From positions 3,100,001 to 3,164,000 of the forward strand of contig NZ_CP030082.1 of assembly GCF_006874645.1 (NCBI RefSeq): a stretch of 64,000 bases of DNA, given 5' to 3'. The position numbers and the translations under genes were made by a program. Within the stretch, counting starts at the first letter, position 1; each line of letters starts with the position of its first letter. Below, one piece after another: positions 1 to 8,840 of the stretch. Below the pieces are notes generated by a model. It was not told where the DNA came from and ran no database searches. It saw nothing but the letters and a program-made list of their open reading frames with translations. This stretch comes from Bdellovibrio sp. ZAP7. Its GTDB lineage: Bacteria > Bdellovibrionota > Bdellovibrionia > Bdellovibrionales > Bdellovibrionaceae.

Positions 1-17
1 CGCTGCAGAGAAAAGCG

Positions 18-566
18 CTAGTTTTGCAGGAGTGATTTGGTTCTAGCGATAGCTTGCGCTGTTGACTTGATTTGGTCTTCGGGAGCTTCCTGCTTAAGCC
101 TTAACTCCATGGCCTCTTCAAACAGTGCCAAGGCCTCCGTGAATCTATTTTGATCGAACAGGTTTTTACCAGCATGTTGAAGAGCGAAATGCAGGAGCCC
201 ATTCGCTTTGTCGTTCACTCTGCAAACCTCGATAACTTCCTTAAAAAGCTTGTCACTGTACTTGAATTGCTTTTTATATTGCAGCACATGGGCTAAACGG
301 ATTTTCTGCTGAACTTCTTTGCGAAGCCCCAATTGTTCTTCTTCCACGATGCGCAGGGCTTCGCGCAGAACCTGCTCGGCTTCGCTCAAGTCACCCAAAC
401 ATCTTAAGTGCACGCCGGCTTCGCCTAAAATGCTGACACGCTTGGCGTGACTGGAGGCCGTCGCCAATGATCCCAACAAGTCGATCACGTACTTACGTAA
501 GCCAATCGGATCAACAGGAACAGATCTAAGATTTTCATCTTCTTTGACTTCAAGTCGCTTATCCAT
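18..566 (-). CDS. TPR-repeat protein
   Basis: A 182-aa helical protein with about three tetratricopeptide-like units. They are visible as LGDLSEAEQVLREALRI, a middle unit around FKYSDKLFKEVIEV and NRFTEALALFEEAMELR near the C terminus. TPRs normally serve as protein-protein scaffolds; no partner or catalytic domain is visible. There is no signal peptide, so it is probably cytoplasmic. The frame stays open further upstream into the preceding gene, but the ATG at 566 is preferred because AGGA lies 8-9 nt before it and it leaves only 11 nt after the stop of the App1-like gene. An ATG at 575 is the alternative. It is probably co-transcribed with that gene. Confidence 0.75.
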   Translation of the reverse strand: MDKRLEVKEDENLRSVPVDPIGLRKYVIDLLGSLATASSHAKRVSILGEAGVHLRCLGDLSEAEQVLREALRIVEEEQLGLRKEVQQKIRLAHVLQYKKQFKYSDKLFKEVIEVCRVNDKANGLLHFALQHAGKNLFDQNRFTEALALFEEAMELRLKQEAPEDQIKSTAQAIARTKSLLQN

Positions 567-577
567 GCTGAACATTC

Positions 578-1654
578 CTAACGATAGTCGTGAAGGTAAT
601 CGATGCGGTCTGGGATCCAAGGCTCGTGAATGCCTTCCATTTCGTACACTCGTCCTTCGACAACAGTTTTCTCTTTTAAGGGAGCCACGGTTGGCGAGTA
701 CGAAGGATACAACAAACCCTTTTCGATAAAAAAGGCACGAGCGGACTCATAGGTCGTTTGCCCGATGATTCCGCGACGAATAAATTCATCAAAGCTTTTC
801 ATCAGTTCTTCGGGAGTATAGCTGTAATTATAGATCATGTCTTGAACGACGGCATAGACGCCTTCCAAGTTGATGCGGCTATCCTGGTATAAATCCAGGG
901 CCACCTGAAAAGTGTTATAGGTCGCCATTGTTCTGCGCCCGAATTTTAAATAGTAATCAGGATCGGTATCGGTCGCGAGATTGATATAGATTTTCTCCAC
1001 GGGATCGTTTTCAGGAATCTGCGCTTGCAGCTCCAGAATCGTATCAACCTGCTCTCCGGTCACATTTAACTTTTCCAGGGTCATGCGAATATCATGCGGC
1101 CCCAAACGACGCGAACAAATATCAGAATACAGATTGTAAATGATCGCATCGGTTTCACTGTCATCGCCCCAACAGATTTGGCGAACATTTTCAGCCAGAC
1201 GAGTTCTTAATTGCATCAGGGCTTGCAGCTTATAACCCACTTGTTTCGTCAGTCGCCAAAAGCGACCGGGACGAAGATTTGCCAGATTGTCTTTATAAAA
1301 ACAACCAAAGGGACGGATATTATCCAGAGCGAACTTTTCCGAAATTCTTTCTTCCATCTGCGGCGGCGAAGCCGTGATAAAGTAAATCGGAAAATACATA
1401 TAGCCCTTTTGAGCTTTACGATATTCACTTAGCGATTGCAGCAAGGTGTTGGTCCCAGGCACGTTCTTTTTATTCAAAGCACGTTCAAGAACTGTGGTTA
1501 GCAGACCCGATAAGGAATCGATCGTCGTATCAAGATAGGTTTTATCGATATCCCACAAGAAAACTTCGTCGTGAGACTTCTCCATGCCTTCAGAGACATA
1601 TCGAAAAAACACCACGTCGCCATTCATCTCGCTCAGTTCACGCCAATCTGCCAT
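578..1654 (-). CDS. App1-like HAD-superfamily phosphatase (DUF2183 type)
   Basis: A 358-aa soluble protein. FLWDIDKTYLD at residues 33-43 supplies the DxD nucleophile pair of the HAD fold, FITASPP (92-98) resembles motif II, and CWGDDSETDA (161-170) resembles the acidic motif IV. This arrangement fits the App1/DUF2183 family, named after yeast phosphatidate phosphatase. The C-terminal half (about 200-358) is not recognised. The substrate is unknown; lipid phosphate is only a family-based guess. The start ATG has no clear ribosome-binding site; an in-frame ATG at 1627 is possible. The TPR gene follows closely. Confidence 0.65.
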   Translation of the reverse strand: MADWRELSEMNGDVVFFRYVSEGMEKSHDEVFLWDIDKTYLDTTIDSLSGLLTTVLERALNKKNVPGTNTLLQSLSEYRKAQKGYMYFPIYFITASPPQMEERISEKFALDNIRPFGCFYKDNLANLRPGRFWRLTKQVGYKLQALMQLRTRLAENVRQICWGDDSETDAIIYNLYSDICSRRLGPHDIRMTLEKLNVTGEQVDTILELQAQIPENDPVEKIYINLATDTDPDYYLKFGRRTMATYNTFQVALDLYQDSRINLEGVYAVVQDMIYNYSYTPEELMKSFDEFIRRGIIGQTTYESARAFFIEKGLLYPSYSPTVAPLKEKTVVEGRVYEMEGIHEPWIPDRIDYLHDYR

Positions 1655-1693
1655 GCTGACATTTTGTCAGAGGATGGCAGATCTTGGCAAGTC

Positions 1694-3298
1694 TTAGCAG
1701 CCCGTTCCTGGCTTTGGATCTGCCATTTGGCGACAGCGAACCTGGCTTTTAGAGCACTTAATACGCATGTGGAAATGATTGTAGTGATTTACTTCAGGCA
1801 CCAGACGACGCAAAGTCTCTTTTGCCAAATCCGTGCTCATCTCTCCCTGACTTTGAGCATAGGAGCACAAAGACTTTTTCAATGTGGGATGGATAAAGAT
1901 ACGATCCACGAATTTAGAACTCACAGAGTACTTAAATAGTTTCCACTGCTGAGCCATCATCCAATCACCGATCGGTTGATTACCCTTTAAGGCAGAAGAA
2001 AAGCCCGTCAGCGTTTTATCAGCTTTAAAGTAATAAGCGATATCCGCATCCAATCCATTCGTATGGGATTTGTGACTACCAAGCGACCCACCTTTTTGTC
2101 TGGAAATATCACCCAGGCGCAGAAAGTGAGCAGGAGCCACGGCTTTCGTGTATTTACCAAGCTTCGCAATCAAGTAAGCCATTTCAATCGTACCAAAGTG
2201 TGTGGCACGTTCTGGTCTTAAAACTTTGAAGTTCGTTTCAGGATATGCCTTTTGGTAACCCAAGATGTCCGTCGCTTTGTCCAAACGACCTGAATTTACA
2301 GGACCGATCGCTTGATCCAGCTTGGCCAACAAATCAAATTTGGGCGGAGCCGGAACGACGACAGGAGTTTCCTTTTTGTCGTCGTCCTTATCGTCATTTT
2401 TGTCTTTGTCGTCAGCCTTTGGAGTTTCCTTCTTAGGCTCATCTTTTTTCGGTTCGTCTTTTTTAGGTGGTTGATCCTTTTTAGGTGGAACACCCGGCTT
2501 ACTTGGAGCATCCTTTTTCGGAGGAGTCTCCTGTTTCGGTGTTTCCTTTTTAGGATCGTCTTTCTTAGGCTCGTCTTTTTTCGGAGTATCCACTTTAGGC
2601 GCAGCCGGTGTTTTTGGTTTCGGTTTTACCACCAAAACTTTCTCGATGTCGTTTTCAACGTCACCCACGTATGAACCCATGCCTTCTTCAACATCAAGCT
2701 CCTCGTGCTCTTCTTCTTCATGATCTTCATCCGCAAAAGTATCATCTTGTTTCTGATTTGTAGAACCGCCACCTGGAGCTGGCTCCACCGCTTCATCAGC
2801 GTCTTTTGGTTCTTCCGGCATAGACATAGTGTCTTCTACGGACTCCACCTGATGGTGATAGATACGGTCTTCGTAAGAGATATAGATATCCACGAAATTA
2901 CTGGAGCAATCGCCTTCAACGCCCAAGCAGGTCGCTTTGGCAGCGATTTCCAGATCGGCCACGCCGACTGAACCCACTGGTTTCATAATAGCGAAGCCTT
3001 GGGAGTCCGTCGTACCTTGCAACTGAACGTTTAAAGGAACGGTTCTTTTAGAGTCTAAAGTTTTAAGTTGAAGCTGACCTGTCAAAGTCACTTTTTGCGT
3101 GCCCTTATCAAAGGCCACATCCATACCCTGAAGTTGCGTAGCACCCTCGATGACTTCGTAGGCTCCCGCCTGGCGAACCTGCGGCTCGGCTGGGGTCGGT
3201 GCTGTATCACGCACGGCCACCGGCATGTTATTCCCGCGAGGCGAACACCCTGAAACGATCAAACCTATAATGAGTAGTGACGATAGTAGTCTTCCCAT
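1694..3298 (-). CDS. Penicillin-insensitive murein endopeptidase (MepA/M74-like) lipoprotein
   Basis: A 534-aa lipoprotein. The lipobox VSGC puts the lipidated Cys at residue 18. Residues about 170-320 form a very acidic then Lys/Pro/Glu-rich low-complexity linker with repeats of the KKDEPKKD type. The C-terminal part carries the M74 (MepA) signature: LGDISRQKGGSLGSHKSHTN and the following GLDADI place zinc ligands around H409/H412 and D417-419, and HYNHFHMRIKC (505-515) gives the C-terminal histidines. MepA enzymes cut D-Ala-meso-DAP cross-links in peptidoglycan. The long charged linker could let a membrane-anchored enzyme reach the wall; that is inference. An extra domain at about 50-160 is unidentified. 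In a predator it might act on self or prey wall; the sequence cannot say which. Confidence 0.85.
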   Translation of the reverse strand: MGRLLSSLLIIGLIVSGCSPRGNNMPVAVRDTAPTPAEPQVRQAGAYEVIEGATQLQGMDVAFDKGTQKVTLTGQLQLKTLDSKRTVPLNVQLQGTTDSQGFAIMKPVGSVGVADLEIAAKATCLGVEGDCSSNFVDIYISYEDRIYHHQVESVEDTMSMPEEPKDADEAVEPAPGGGSTNQKQDDTFADEDHEEEEHEELDVEEGMGSYVGDVENDIEKVLVVKPKPKTPAAPKVDTPKKDEPKKDDPKKETPKQETPPKKDAPSKPGVPPKKDQPPKKDEPKKDEPKKETPKADDKDKNDDKDDDKKETPVVVPAPPKFDLLAKLDQAIGPVNSGRLDKATDILGYQKAYPETNFKVLRPERATHFGTIEMAYLIAKLGKYTKAVAPAHFLRLGDISRQKGGSLGSHKSHTNGLDADIAYYFKADKTLTGFSSALKGNQPIGDWMMAQQWKLFKYSVSSKFVDRIFIHPTLKKSLCSYAQSQGEMSTDLAKETLRRLVPEVNHYNHFHMRIKCSKSQVRCRQMADPKPGTGC

Positions 3299-3413
3299 AG
3301 CTATGCCCTTGGTTGCACGAACTATGCTCCGGGAAATACGGCTATATTCGATTATAGGGGGTATGGGGGTGTTTAGGAGTTAGACAGGGGCCCAAATTCG
3401 CGGAACCACAAAC

Positions 3414-3444
3414 AAAAAGACCGATCCTAAGGATCGGTCTTTTT
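3414..3444 (-). terminator. Rho-independent terminator after the 748-aa secreted protein gene
   Basis: The 9-bp stem GACCGATCC/GGATCGGTC encloses a 3-nt loop and is flanked by A5 and T5. Read on the minus strand it ends in a T tract, 30 nt after the stop at 3472. It is symmetrical and could work in both directions. Confidence 0.85.
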
Positions 3445-3471
3445 GAGGCTATCTGAATGATAGACAGAACA

Positions 3472-5718
3472 TTAGAACGTCGTCACTGTTTGGCAACCCA
3501 AAGCTGTGATTCTTTTCTTAACAAGAGCAGCCCAGTTGTTTGTATGAACGCTTAGCAATTCAGATTTCATACGGCCCAACTCAGAAAGGTTGTTACCAAC
3601 GCCACGGGCAGCTTGGCCACCACGGCACATTTGAACAATCGTTTGATCTTCAGAACGGTTGTCATAGATGTAGTTATCGATCATCAAGCAGAATGATTCG
3701 ATAGCTGCCAAGTGATCAATCGCAGAAACCCAACGGTTCCAAACGTCTTGAGTTTCGCGGCAAGCATCAGCATATGCACGAGAGTCTTTAACTAGGTTCG
3801 CAGGAACCAAAGTCTCTAGGTTGTTCGCTGCATTACGGTCACGAAGAAGAGCGGCTTGCATTTTAGCTGCAACTTTATCGTCAACACGGTTTGTGTAACC
3901 ACCGTTGTATGGAGCTTGAACAGCTTTACCAGATTCAGTTAGGCGGAACGCACGGTCTTGAAGTGATCTAAGACCTTCGTTGAATTGCTTAACAGAAGCT
4001 CTGTGCAGGCCTGTTGTGTATTTGAACCAAGACATAACTGGAGAACTGATACCCAAAGAACGAGTCTCGAACAAACCAGTTCTCAAACGAGCCATTTCAG
4101 AATCGATTTCAGATTGAGAGAAGCTGTTTGCGTATTTGCGCAAGTTATCCAAAGAGTTTGTGATACGAGCTGCTTGAGCTTGTTTTTCAGCCAAAGTCGC
4201 AAGACGAGCTTGGATTTGGTTGTACTCAGGAGAACGTCTCAATTGTTTATCCAAATCAGCTTGAGCTTGCTTCATGATATCTTTAGAAGCCACTGCAGAT
4301 TTGTCCATTGCTTCAAGCAAGTACTTCGTCGTCATCGCGCATTGAGCAGCGTTGTTACGAGCCGTTACTGATTGAAGATTTTGAACATAGATTTTGCCAG
4401 CAGATTTCAAAGTGTTCGTGATTGGCGTCGCGCTGTAACCAGTCGTTGCCAAAGAGTAGTTCACAGAACCCAAAAGCTTAGCAACGTATGAGTTAGAATC
4501 AGTTGCAACTGCCGCTAGGTTGATACCCAACTCACAGATCATTGCGTCTGCAGTTGTGCTCTTAACGAAAGTTTTATCCAATTCAGATTGAGCAGAAGCA
4601 GCAGCTAGAGTCGTGTTCAACTCCAAAGCAGCCTGGCTCAATTCGTTTTTACGAACCATCAAGGCATTAGTGTCTCTAGAAACACCAGAGTATTTCACAG
4701 AGTAGTTACGAGCTACCAACATCTCTTTAGAGATCTTAGCAACTTGCTCGTCGCGACCTTTAGTCAAGAAACGGTATTTTTGCTCAAGACGGATGTATTG
4801 GCATGTGTTCTCAAGAACCGCACGGCGAACCAATGGATCTTGGATCTTAGTGGAGTTTTCATTCACGATTTTTTCCATAGAACCGATAGCGCTTGTCAAA
4901 ACTTGACCACCCACGATGAATGGGATCGCTGCCGTACCACCCGTCATTGATGCTGCCATCAATGCATAGGGAGTCAAACCGTTGATCATGTCGTTGATTG
5001 CCAACGCCACTTGACCACCGTTCATTTGTTGACGGCAGTTTTTGTTCATTAGGTCTGTGTTAGAGAAAGAAGCTGCCAAAGAGGAAGCTGCGCGGATAGC
5101 GATATCCACGTTAGCTGTGATCTCTGGAACTTTTTCTTTAGGGATTTCTTCTTCAGCATGCAAGAAAGGTTGAAGCTTTTCGATAGCGTCAGTGATTTTC
5201 TTGTTATTGTCGATAACCGCTTGTTGATTGATTTGGTTGCCAGCGCAAGAAGGAGAACTTACCGCTTGGTTCAACGCATTTACCGCTGACAAGATGTCAG
5301 AGTAAGTTTTGTCTTCAGAGTTCGTGAACAGGTTACATTTGAAATCTTCAGCAACACCAACAGAGTCTTTAACGATCACTGGAAGGCCGTTGCCGCCAGT
5401 ACCGTTAGCTGTGCCTGGCAAACCTGGAACTGTGCCCGGTTGACCTGGTTGTCCTGGAGTGCCTGGAACTGTTGGAAGGCCAGTGCCAGGAGTACCTGGA
5501 ACTGGATTAATTTGGATTGGACCTGGAACGATGCCGCCTGGTTGACCAGGGTTCGCGCCAATACGTGGCTGAGTTGGGAATAGATCATCTACAGAAGAAG
5601 TTGTCGTTGTATTGATATCGATCGGAAAGAAACCTGAGTCGATACGTGCTGGTGCTGCGAAAGCCACCTTACACTGAACAGCAGTGATAACTGCCAAGCC
5701 TATTCTACCCCACTTCAT
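3472..5718 (-). CDS. Large secreted protein with collagen-like Pro/Gly segment, function unknown
   Basis: A 748-aa protein with a signal peptide (residues 1-21, AFA before APAR). Residues about 55-115 are rich in PGQPG, PGTPG and PGLPG triplets, a short collagen-like stretch. The rest is mostly helical, Ala/Asn/Gln-rich and contains scattered cysteines, with one hydrophobic stretch around residues 255-285 (ALMAASMTGGTAAIPFIVGG). AAGGAG 6 nt before the ATG fixes the start, and a strong terminator follows. I do not recognise a family. It is probably exported and either surface-associated or periplasmic. A 16-19 nt inverted repeat lies in its upstream region. Confidence 0.8.
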   Translation of the reverse strand: MKWGRIGLAVITAVQCKVAFAAPARIDSGFFPIDINTTTTSSVDDLFPTQPRIGANPGQPGGIVPGPIQINPVPGTPGTGLPTVPGTPGQPGQPGTVPGLPGTANGTGGNGLPVIVKDSVGVAEDFKCNLFTNSEDKTYSDILSAVNALNQAVSSPSCAGNQINQQAVIDNNKKITDAIEKLQPFLHAEEEIPKEKVPEITANVDIAIRAASSLAASFSNTDLMNKNCRQQMNGGQVALAINDMINGLTPYALMAASMTGGTAAIPFIVGGQVLTSAIGSMEKIVNENSTKIQDPLVRRAVLENTCQYIRLEQKYRFLTKGRDEQVAKISKEMLVARNYSVKYSGVSRDTNALMVRKNELSQAALELNTTLAAASAQSELDKTFVKSTTADAMICELGINLAAVATDSNSYVAKLLGSVNYSLATTGYSATPITNTLKSAGKIYVQNLQSVTARNNAAQCAMTTKYLLEAMDKSAVASKDIMKQAQADLDKQLRRSPEYNQIQARLATLAEKQAQAARITNSLDNLRKYANSFSQSEIDSEMARLRTGLFETRSLGISSPVMSWFKYTTGLHRASVKQFNEGLRSLQDRAFRLTESGKAVQAPYNGGYTNRVDDKVAAKMQAALLRDRNAANNLETLVPANLVKDSRAYADACRETQDVWNRWVSAIDHLAAIESFCLMIDNYIYDNRSEDQTIVQMCRGGQAARGVGNNLSELGRMKSELLSVHTNNWAALVKKRITALGCQTVTTF

Positions 5719-5740
5719 AGGAACTCCTTTTTGTATTTGT

Positions 5741-5825
5741 CGTAACCCTAAAATGAACCTAGTACTGCCCCGTCGTGTACCATTTGGCGGCCATTTAAGG
5801 CACCGAATTGGTTCTAGGGGTTACG
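5741..5825. promoter_or_regulatory. Inverted repeat upstream of the secreted-protein gene
   Basis: CGTAACCCTAAAATGAACC (5741-5759) is matched in inverted form by GGTTCTAGGGGTTACG (5810-5825), with small internal differences. The arms lie in the only non-coding space between the hydrolase gene and the secreted-protein gene, where the promoter of the latter must be. It may be an operator, a leader structure, or a terminator for the hydrolase gene; it has no T tract directly after it. Confidence 0.35.
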
Positions 5826-5876
5826 AATTTGTAGGCTTTTTAGTAAGGATGGTAAAAAGAATCAAACCTTAATTTA

Positions 5877-6713
5877 CTATTGCAAATAATTGAGGAACTT
5901 TTGACGGAGTTCACGATTGTTAACCTCAAAAAGATCACCATGATGTCCATTGCGGACAATCCACAATTCCTTTGGATCACGCGCCGCTTCGTACATTTCG
6001 CGGGAGCTTTCAACTTCGATCACCGGGTCGTTTTCGCCGTGGATTATCAACAGCGGAATGGGTGGAAAGCGGTCGATCGGCTCAGGAGATTGAGCATCAC
6101 TCAACAGCACATAACTTAGCGGCTGAAACAGCCAAGTCCAATAGGATCGACTTAAAACCCTTTTTCCCATCTTCTGATAGGAAGAAAAGCTACCATCGAC
6201 CACGATGTTACGGATCGCATGCTGGTCTTTGATTTTCATCGCTGTCTGCATGGCGACGATGCCACCCAAGCTTTGCCCATAAAAAATCAACGGGCGAGTT
6301 TCTCGGTTGGCTTTCAACCAAGCAGCCGCAGCGACTCCCGCCTCCACCGTACTTTCTGGAGTTGCAGTGCCCGAACTTTCACCATAACCCGGGTAATCAA
6401 AAATGAAGTAATTATACCCCTCGTTAGGCAGCCAATAGAACATCATGAAGTGAGAGCTTAGATTTTCAGCATTTCCATGAAAGAACAGGATCGTGCCTTT
6501 GCTTTCTTTTTGTCGACTTGCAAAGTACCAACCGTGAATGTCATCTCCAGAGGCTGTTTTGAAATGCACATCTTCATACTGCAAATTCAATCGAGCTGGA
6601 TCGTAGTATCTGCCTTGAGTTGGATAATAAAAAAAAGACTGGCATCCGCACAGGCCCAATGCCAACGCAGCGAGGCTTAGAATTTTAAAGCGCAGTCCTC
6701 TAGTTTTCGTCAT
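5877..6713 (-). CDS. Alpha/beta hydrolase lipoprotein (BEM46-like)
   Basis: A 278-aa protein from the chosen ATG, which begins a lipoprotein signal (LGLCGC, Cys 24). The open frame extends 79 codons further, but that stretch lies inside corA and lacks family features. The hydrolase fold shows the oxyanion region FFHGNAEN, the nucleophile elbow GQSLGG with the catalytic Ser, LLIIHGENDPVIE near the acid residue, and GHHGDLF with the catalytic His. The pattern fits BEM46/YqkD-like serine hydrolases; the substrate is unknown. The start codon lies only 9 nt from the divergent corA start. Confidence 0.85.
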   Translation of the reverse strand: MTKTRGLRFKILSLAALALGLCGCQSFFYYPTQGRYYDPARLNLQYEDVHFKTASGDDIHGWYFASRQKESKGTILFFHGNAENLSSHFMMFYWLPNEGYNYFIFDYPGYGESSGTATPESTVEAGVAAAAWLKANRETRPLIFYGQSLGGIVAMQTAMKIKDQHAIRNIVVDGSFSSYQKMGKRVLSRSYWTWLFQPLSYVLLSDAQSPEPIDRFPPIPLLIIHGENDPVIEVESSREMYEAARDPKELWIVRNGHHGDLFEVNNRELRQKFLNYLQ

Positions 6714-6722
6714 ACTTAAATC

Positions 6723-7655
6723 ATGAAACGCTTTGAACATGCCTGGCAAGATTATAAGTGGATCGACATCGAGGACCCTAAAAAGGAAGACTTCGTAAAC
6801 CTCGCAGAGGAATTGGAAATTCCCATGCAAGCGATTGCCACCTGCATGGATCCCGAACACTTGCCACGAGTGGAATATCTTGATCATTGCACAATGATTA
6901 TTTTGCGCCACTTCGATAATCGCGCACGACCTGGTGCGGGAACTATTCAAGAGCTTTCAACGAAATTGGTTTTCTTTGTCGGGAAAAAATATGTACTGAC
7001 TTTGCACCGTACTCCCCTGCCATGCATCGAAGAGAAAAAAGATAAAGTTCCCTTCGAGCAAATCACCATGTCTCAATTAATCAGTCGTCTTTTCGTGAAA
7101 GCCTTTCAAAGTTTTGAAGCCCCCCTGGATGAGCTGGTCGCGAAAATGGATGCGATTGAAGGCCGTATCTATGCCCTTCGTCGTAAAAGCATTTTGCGTG
7201 AAGGCTATCACGTGAAAAGACGCGCTTCCGGATTTAAAAAGATTTTTAAATTTACCGAAACTGTGATCAACAGCCTGCAACAACACTCGCGCATTCATTC
7301 GCTGAACTATGATGTGGTTCGTGACCCCTTGGGACGTCTGATTTTTGATAGCGATAACGTCGTCGAAGAAATTACCGGTCTTTTGAATTTGCATCTGGCC
7401 TTGATGTCACAAAAAACCAATGAGGCTTCCTTTAAAACTAATGAAATCATGCGCATTTTGACTGTCGTTTCGATTTTCTTCCTGCCTTTGAATTTCCTGG
7501 CGGGAGTTTATGGAATGAATTTCAAACATATGCCGGAACTGGATCACTATTACGGCTATTACACGGTCTTAGGCGCGATGGTTACTATCGCGATCGGAAT
7601 TTTAGCTTGGGTATGGCGCAAGGGCTGGCTTAGCAAAGACGACTTTAAACCTTAA
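6723..7655 (+). CDS. corA: CorA-family magnesium/divalent cation transporter
   Basis: A 310-aa protein with a soluble N-terminal domain (WIDIEDPKKEDF at the start is typical), a long helical region, and two C-terminal membrane helices. The YGMNF motif at about residue 264 ends the first helix and is the hallmark of the CorA selectivity loop; HMPEL follows in the periplasmic loop. Family members form pentameric Mg2+ (Co2+, Ni2+) channels in the inner membrane. The start lies 9 nt from the divergent hydrolase start and no clear ribosome-binding site is visible, so the promoter must lie within the hydrolase gene or the mRNA may be leaderless. The 3' end overlaps the convergent ankyrin gene by 11 nt. 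Confidence 0.93.
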   Translation: MKRFEHAWQDYKWIDIEDPKKEDFVNLAEELEIPMQAIATCMDPEHLPRVEYLDHCTMIILRHFDNRARPGAGTIQELSTKLVFFVGKKYVLTLHRTPLPCIEEKKDKVPFEQITMSQLISRLFVKAFQSFEAPLDELVAKMDAIEGRIYALRRKSILREGYHVKRRASGFKKIFKFTETVINSLQQHSRIHSLNYDVVRDPLGRLIFDSDNVVEEITGLLNLHLALMSQKTNEASFKTNEIMRILTVVSIFFLPLNFLAGVYGMNFKHMPELDHYYGYYTVLGAMVTIAIGILAWVWRKGWLSKDDFKP

Positions 7656-7980
7656 TGATCAAACACAATCTTTGCCACAGCGATTTCTTCGGAATCATTT
7701 TCGTGATGATTTCAATCAGCTCTTGGCGTTTAAACATTTTCGCTGCCTGCAACGGCGTCAGATTATCAAACTCTGAAATCAAAGTTGGATCTGCGCCGTT
7801 TTCCAAGAGATACAAACTAATATCCAGGTGTCCGCCGATAATACTCGCAACTAATGCTGTCGACATGATTTCAGGGTGCTGATAATTCGGGCTCACTCCA
7901 TTCTTAATGTGGTATTGAACCAAATCCAGATTCCCTGAAACCGCCGCACCGTACATTTCTTTCCAGTCACCCGCAGACAT
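7645..7980 (-). CDS. Small ankyrin-repeat protein
   Basis: A 111-aa protein made almost wholly of ankyrin repeats: MYGAAVSGNLDLVQYHIKNG, TALVASIIGGHLDISLYLLE and LTPLQAAKMFKRQELIEIIT are three successive units with the usual A-x-x-G-H/N-L-D pattern. It has no signal peptide. It starts 8 nt after the stop of the methyltransferase gene, so it is probably the last gene of the same operon. It probably binds another protein. It overlaps the end of corA by 11 nt, tail to tail. Confidence 0.85.
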   Translation of the reverse strand: MSAGDWKEMYGAAVSGNLDLVQYHIKNGVSPNYQHPEIMSTALVASIIGGHLDISLYLLENGADPTLISEFDNLTPLQAAKMFKRQELIEIITKMIPKKSLWQRLCLIIKV

Positions 7981-7988
7981 TCCGCCGC

Positions 7989-8804
7989 CTATGTTCGCGC
8001 GTGAGCTTGAACAAAGCTATAATAGAAAACAGCATTTGGGTCATTGGCGACCGTTGCCATTTCTTCTTTCATACCTTCGACGACTTCTTTGGAAACGCAG
8101 TGAGCTTTCACCAGTTGATCACTGGCACTCAGTAACAACTCTGTCCAATACTCGACACAGTCTTTGCGCGCTTGTGGCTGGCGATTGTCCAGGAACCAAG
8201 TTTTCACTTCGGTTTGCACATCATGAAATCCCAGCTGCATTAAGAAATTTCCAAGCTTTGCACCAACGAACGGATCACCATGTTGTTTCAGCTGATATTC
8301 ATTGAAGGCCATCCAATACTTCCAAACATTCGGGGAATAGGGATCCAGAAAAAAGGAAGCATTCATAACTTCGGTAATATAAACCGGAGAGCCCGGACGA
8401 AGCACGCGTCGTACTTCTGACAATGTGCGAATTGGATCCGGCACGTGTTCCAAAATCCAGCAAAGAAAAGCACCATCGAAAGAGTTCGCACCAAAAGACA
8501 TCTTGGTAGCATCCATCTCTTTCATCTCAAAACGCCCCGCCAAACCTGGCAAAGCTGCGAGTCGATGACGTGCAGAGCTTAGTTGATTGGTGCTCAGATC
8601 AATTCCCGTCAAATGCAGATCAGGAAAACGCCGAAGAATGATTTCACTTTGCGCACCAACTCCACAACCGACTTCCAAAAGATGACTGACGCTGGATAAA
8701 TTTACATTTTGATAGACAGTGTGTTCACCGAAGCGAGCTTGTTTGCGCAATCGCTCTTGTTCGTCTTTGCTGAACCCATGAAGATAAGGAAAATCGCCAG
8801 CCAT
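7989..8804 (-). CDS. Class I SAM-dependent methyltransferase
   Basis: A 271-aa protein with motif I LLEVGCGVGAQSE at residues 42-54, the acidic end of strand 2 (LTGIDLS), and FDGAFLCWILEHV as motif IV. This fits the UbiE/Methyltransf_11 group of small-molecule or lipid methyltransferases. AGGAGG 7 nt before the ATG gives a strong start. The following ankyrin gene is 8 nt away and the DUF429 gene ends 36 nt upstream. The substrate is unknown. Confidence 0.85.
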   Translation of the reverse strand: MAGDFPYLHGFSKDEQERLRKQARFGEHTVYQNVNLSSVSHLLEVGCGVGAQSEIILRRFPDLHLTGIDLSTNQLSSARHRLAALPGLAGRFEMKEMDATKMSFGANSFDGAFLCWILEHVPDPIRTLSEVRRVLRPGSPVYITEVMNASFFLDPYSPNVWKYWMAFNEYQLKQHGDPFVGAKLGNFLMQLGFHDVQTEVKTWFLDNRQPQARKDCVEYWTELLLSASDQLVKAHCVSKEVVEGMKEEMATVANDPNAVFYYSFVQAHART

Positions 8805-8840
8805 GTGCAGCCTCCTGATTCCAGAAGACTATAGCACAGT

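Noticed and set aside
965-974. GGTATCGGTC, part of the REP-like core, inside the App1-like gene; another near 23108 inside phoR
   Set aside because: Single isolated matches of about 10 nt within coding sequence, with no surrounding copies; chance is sufficient.
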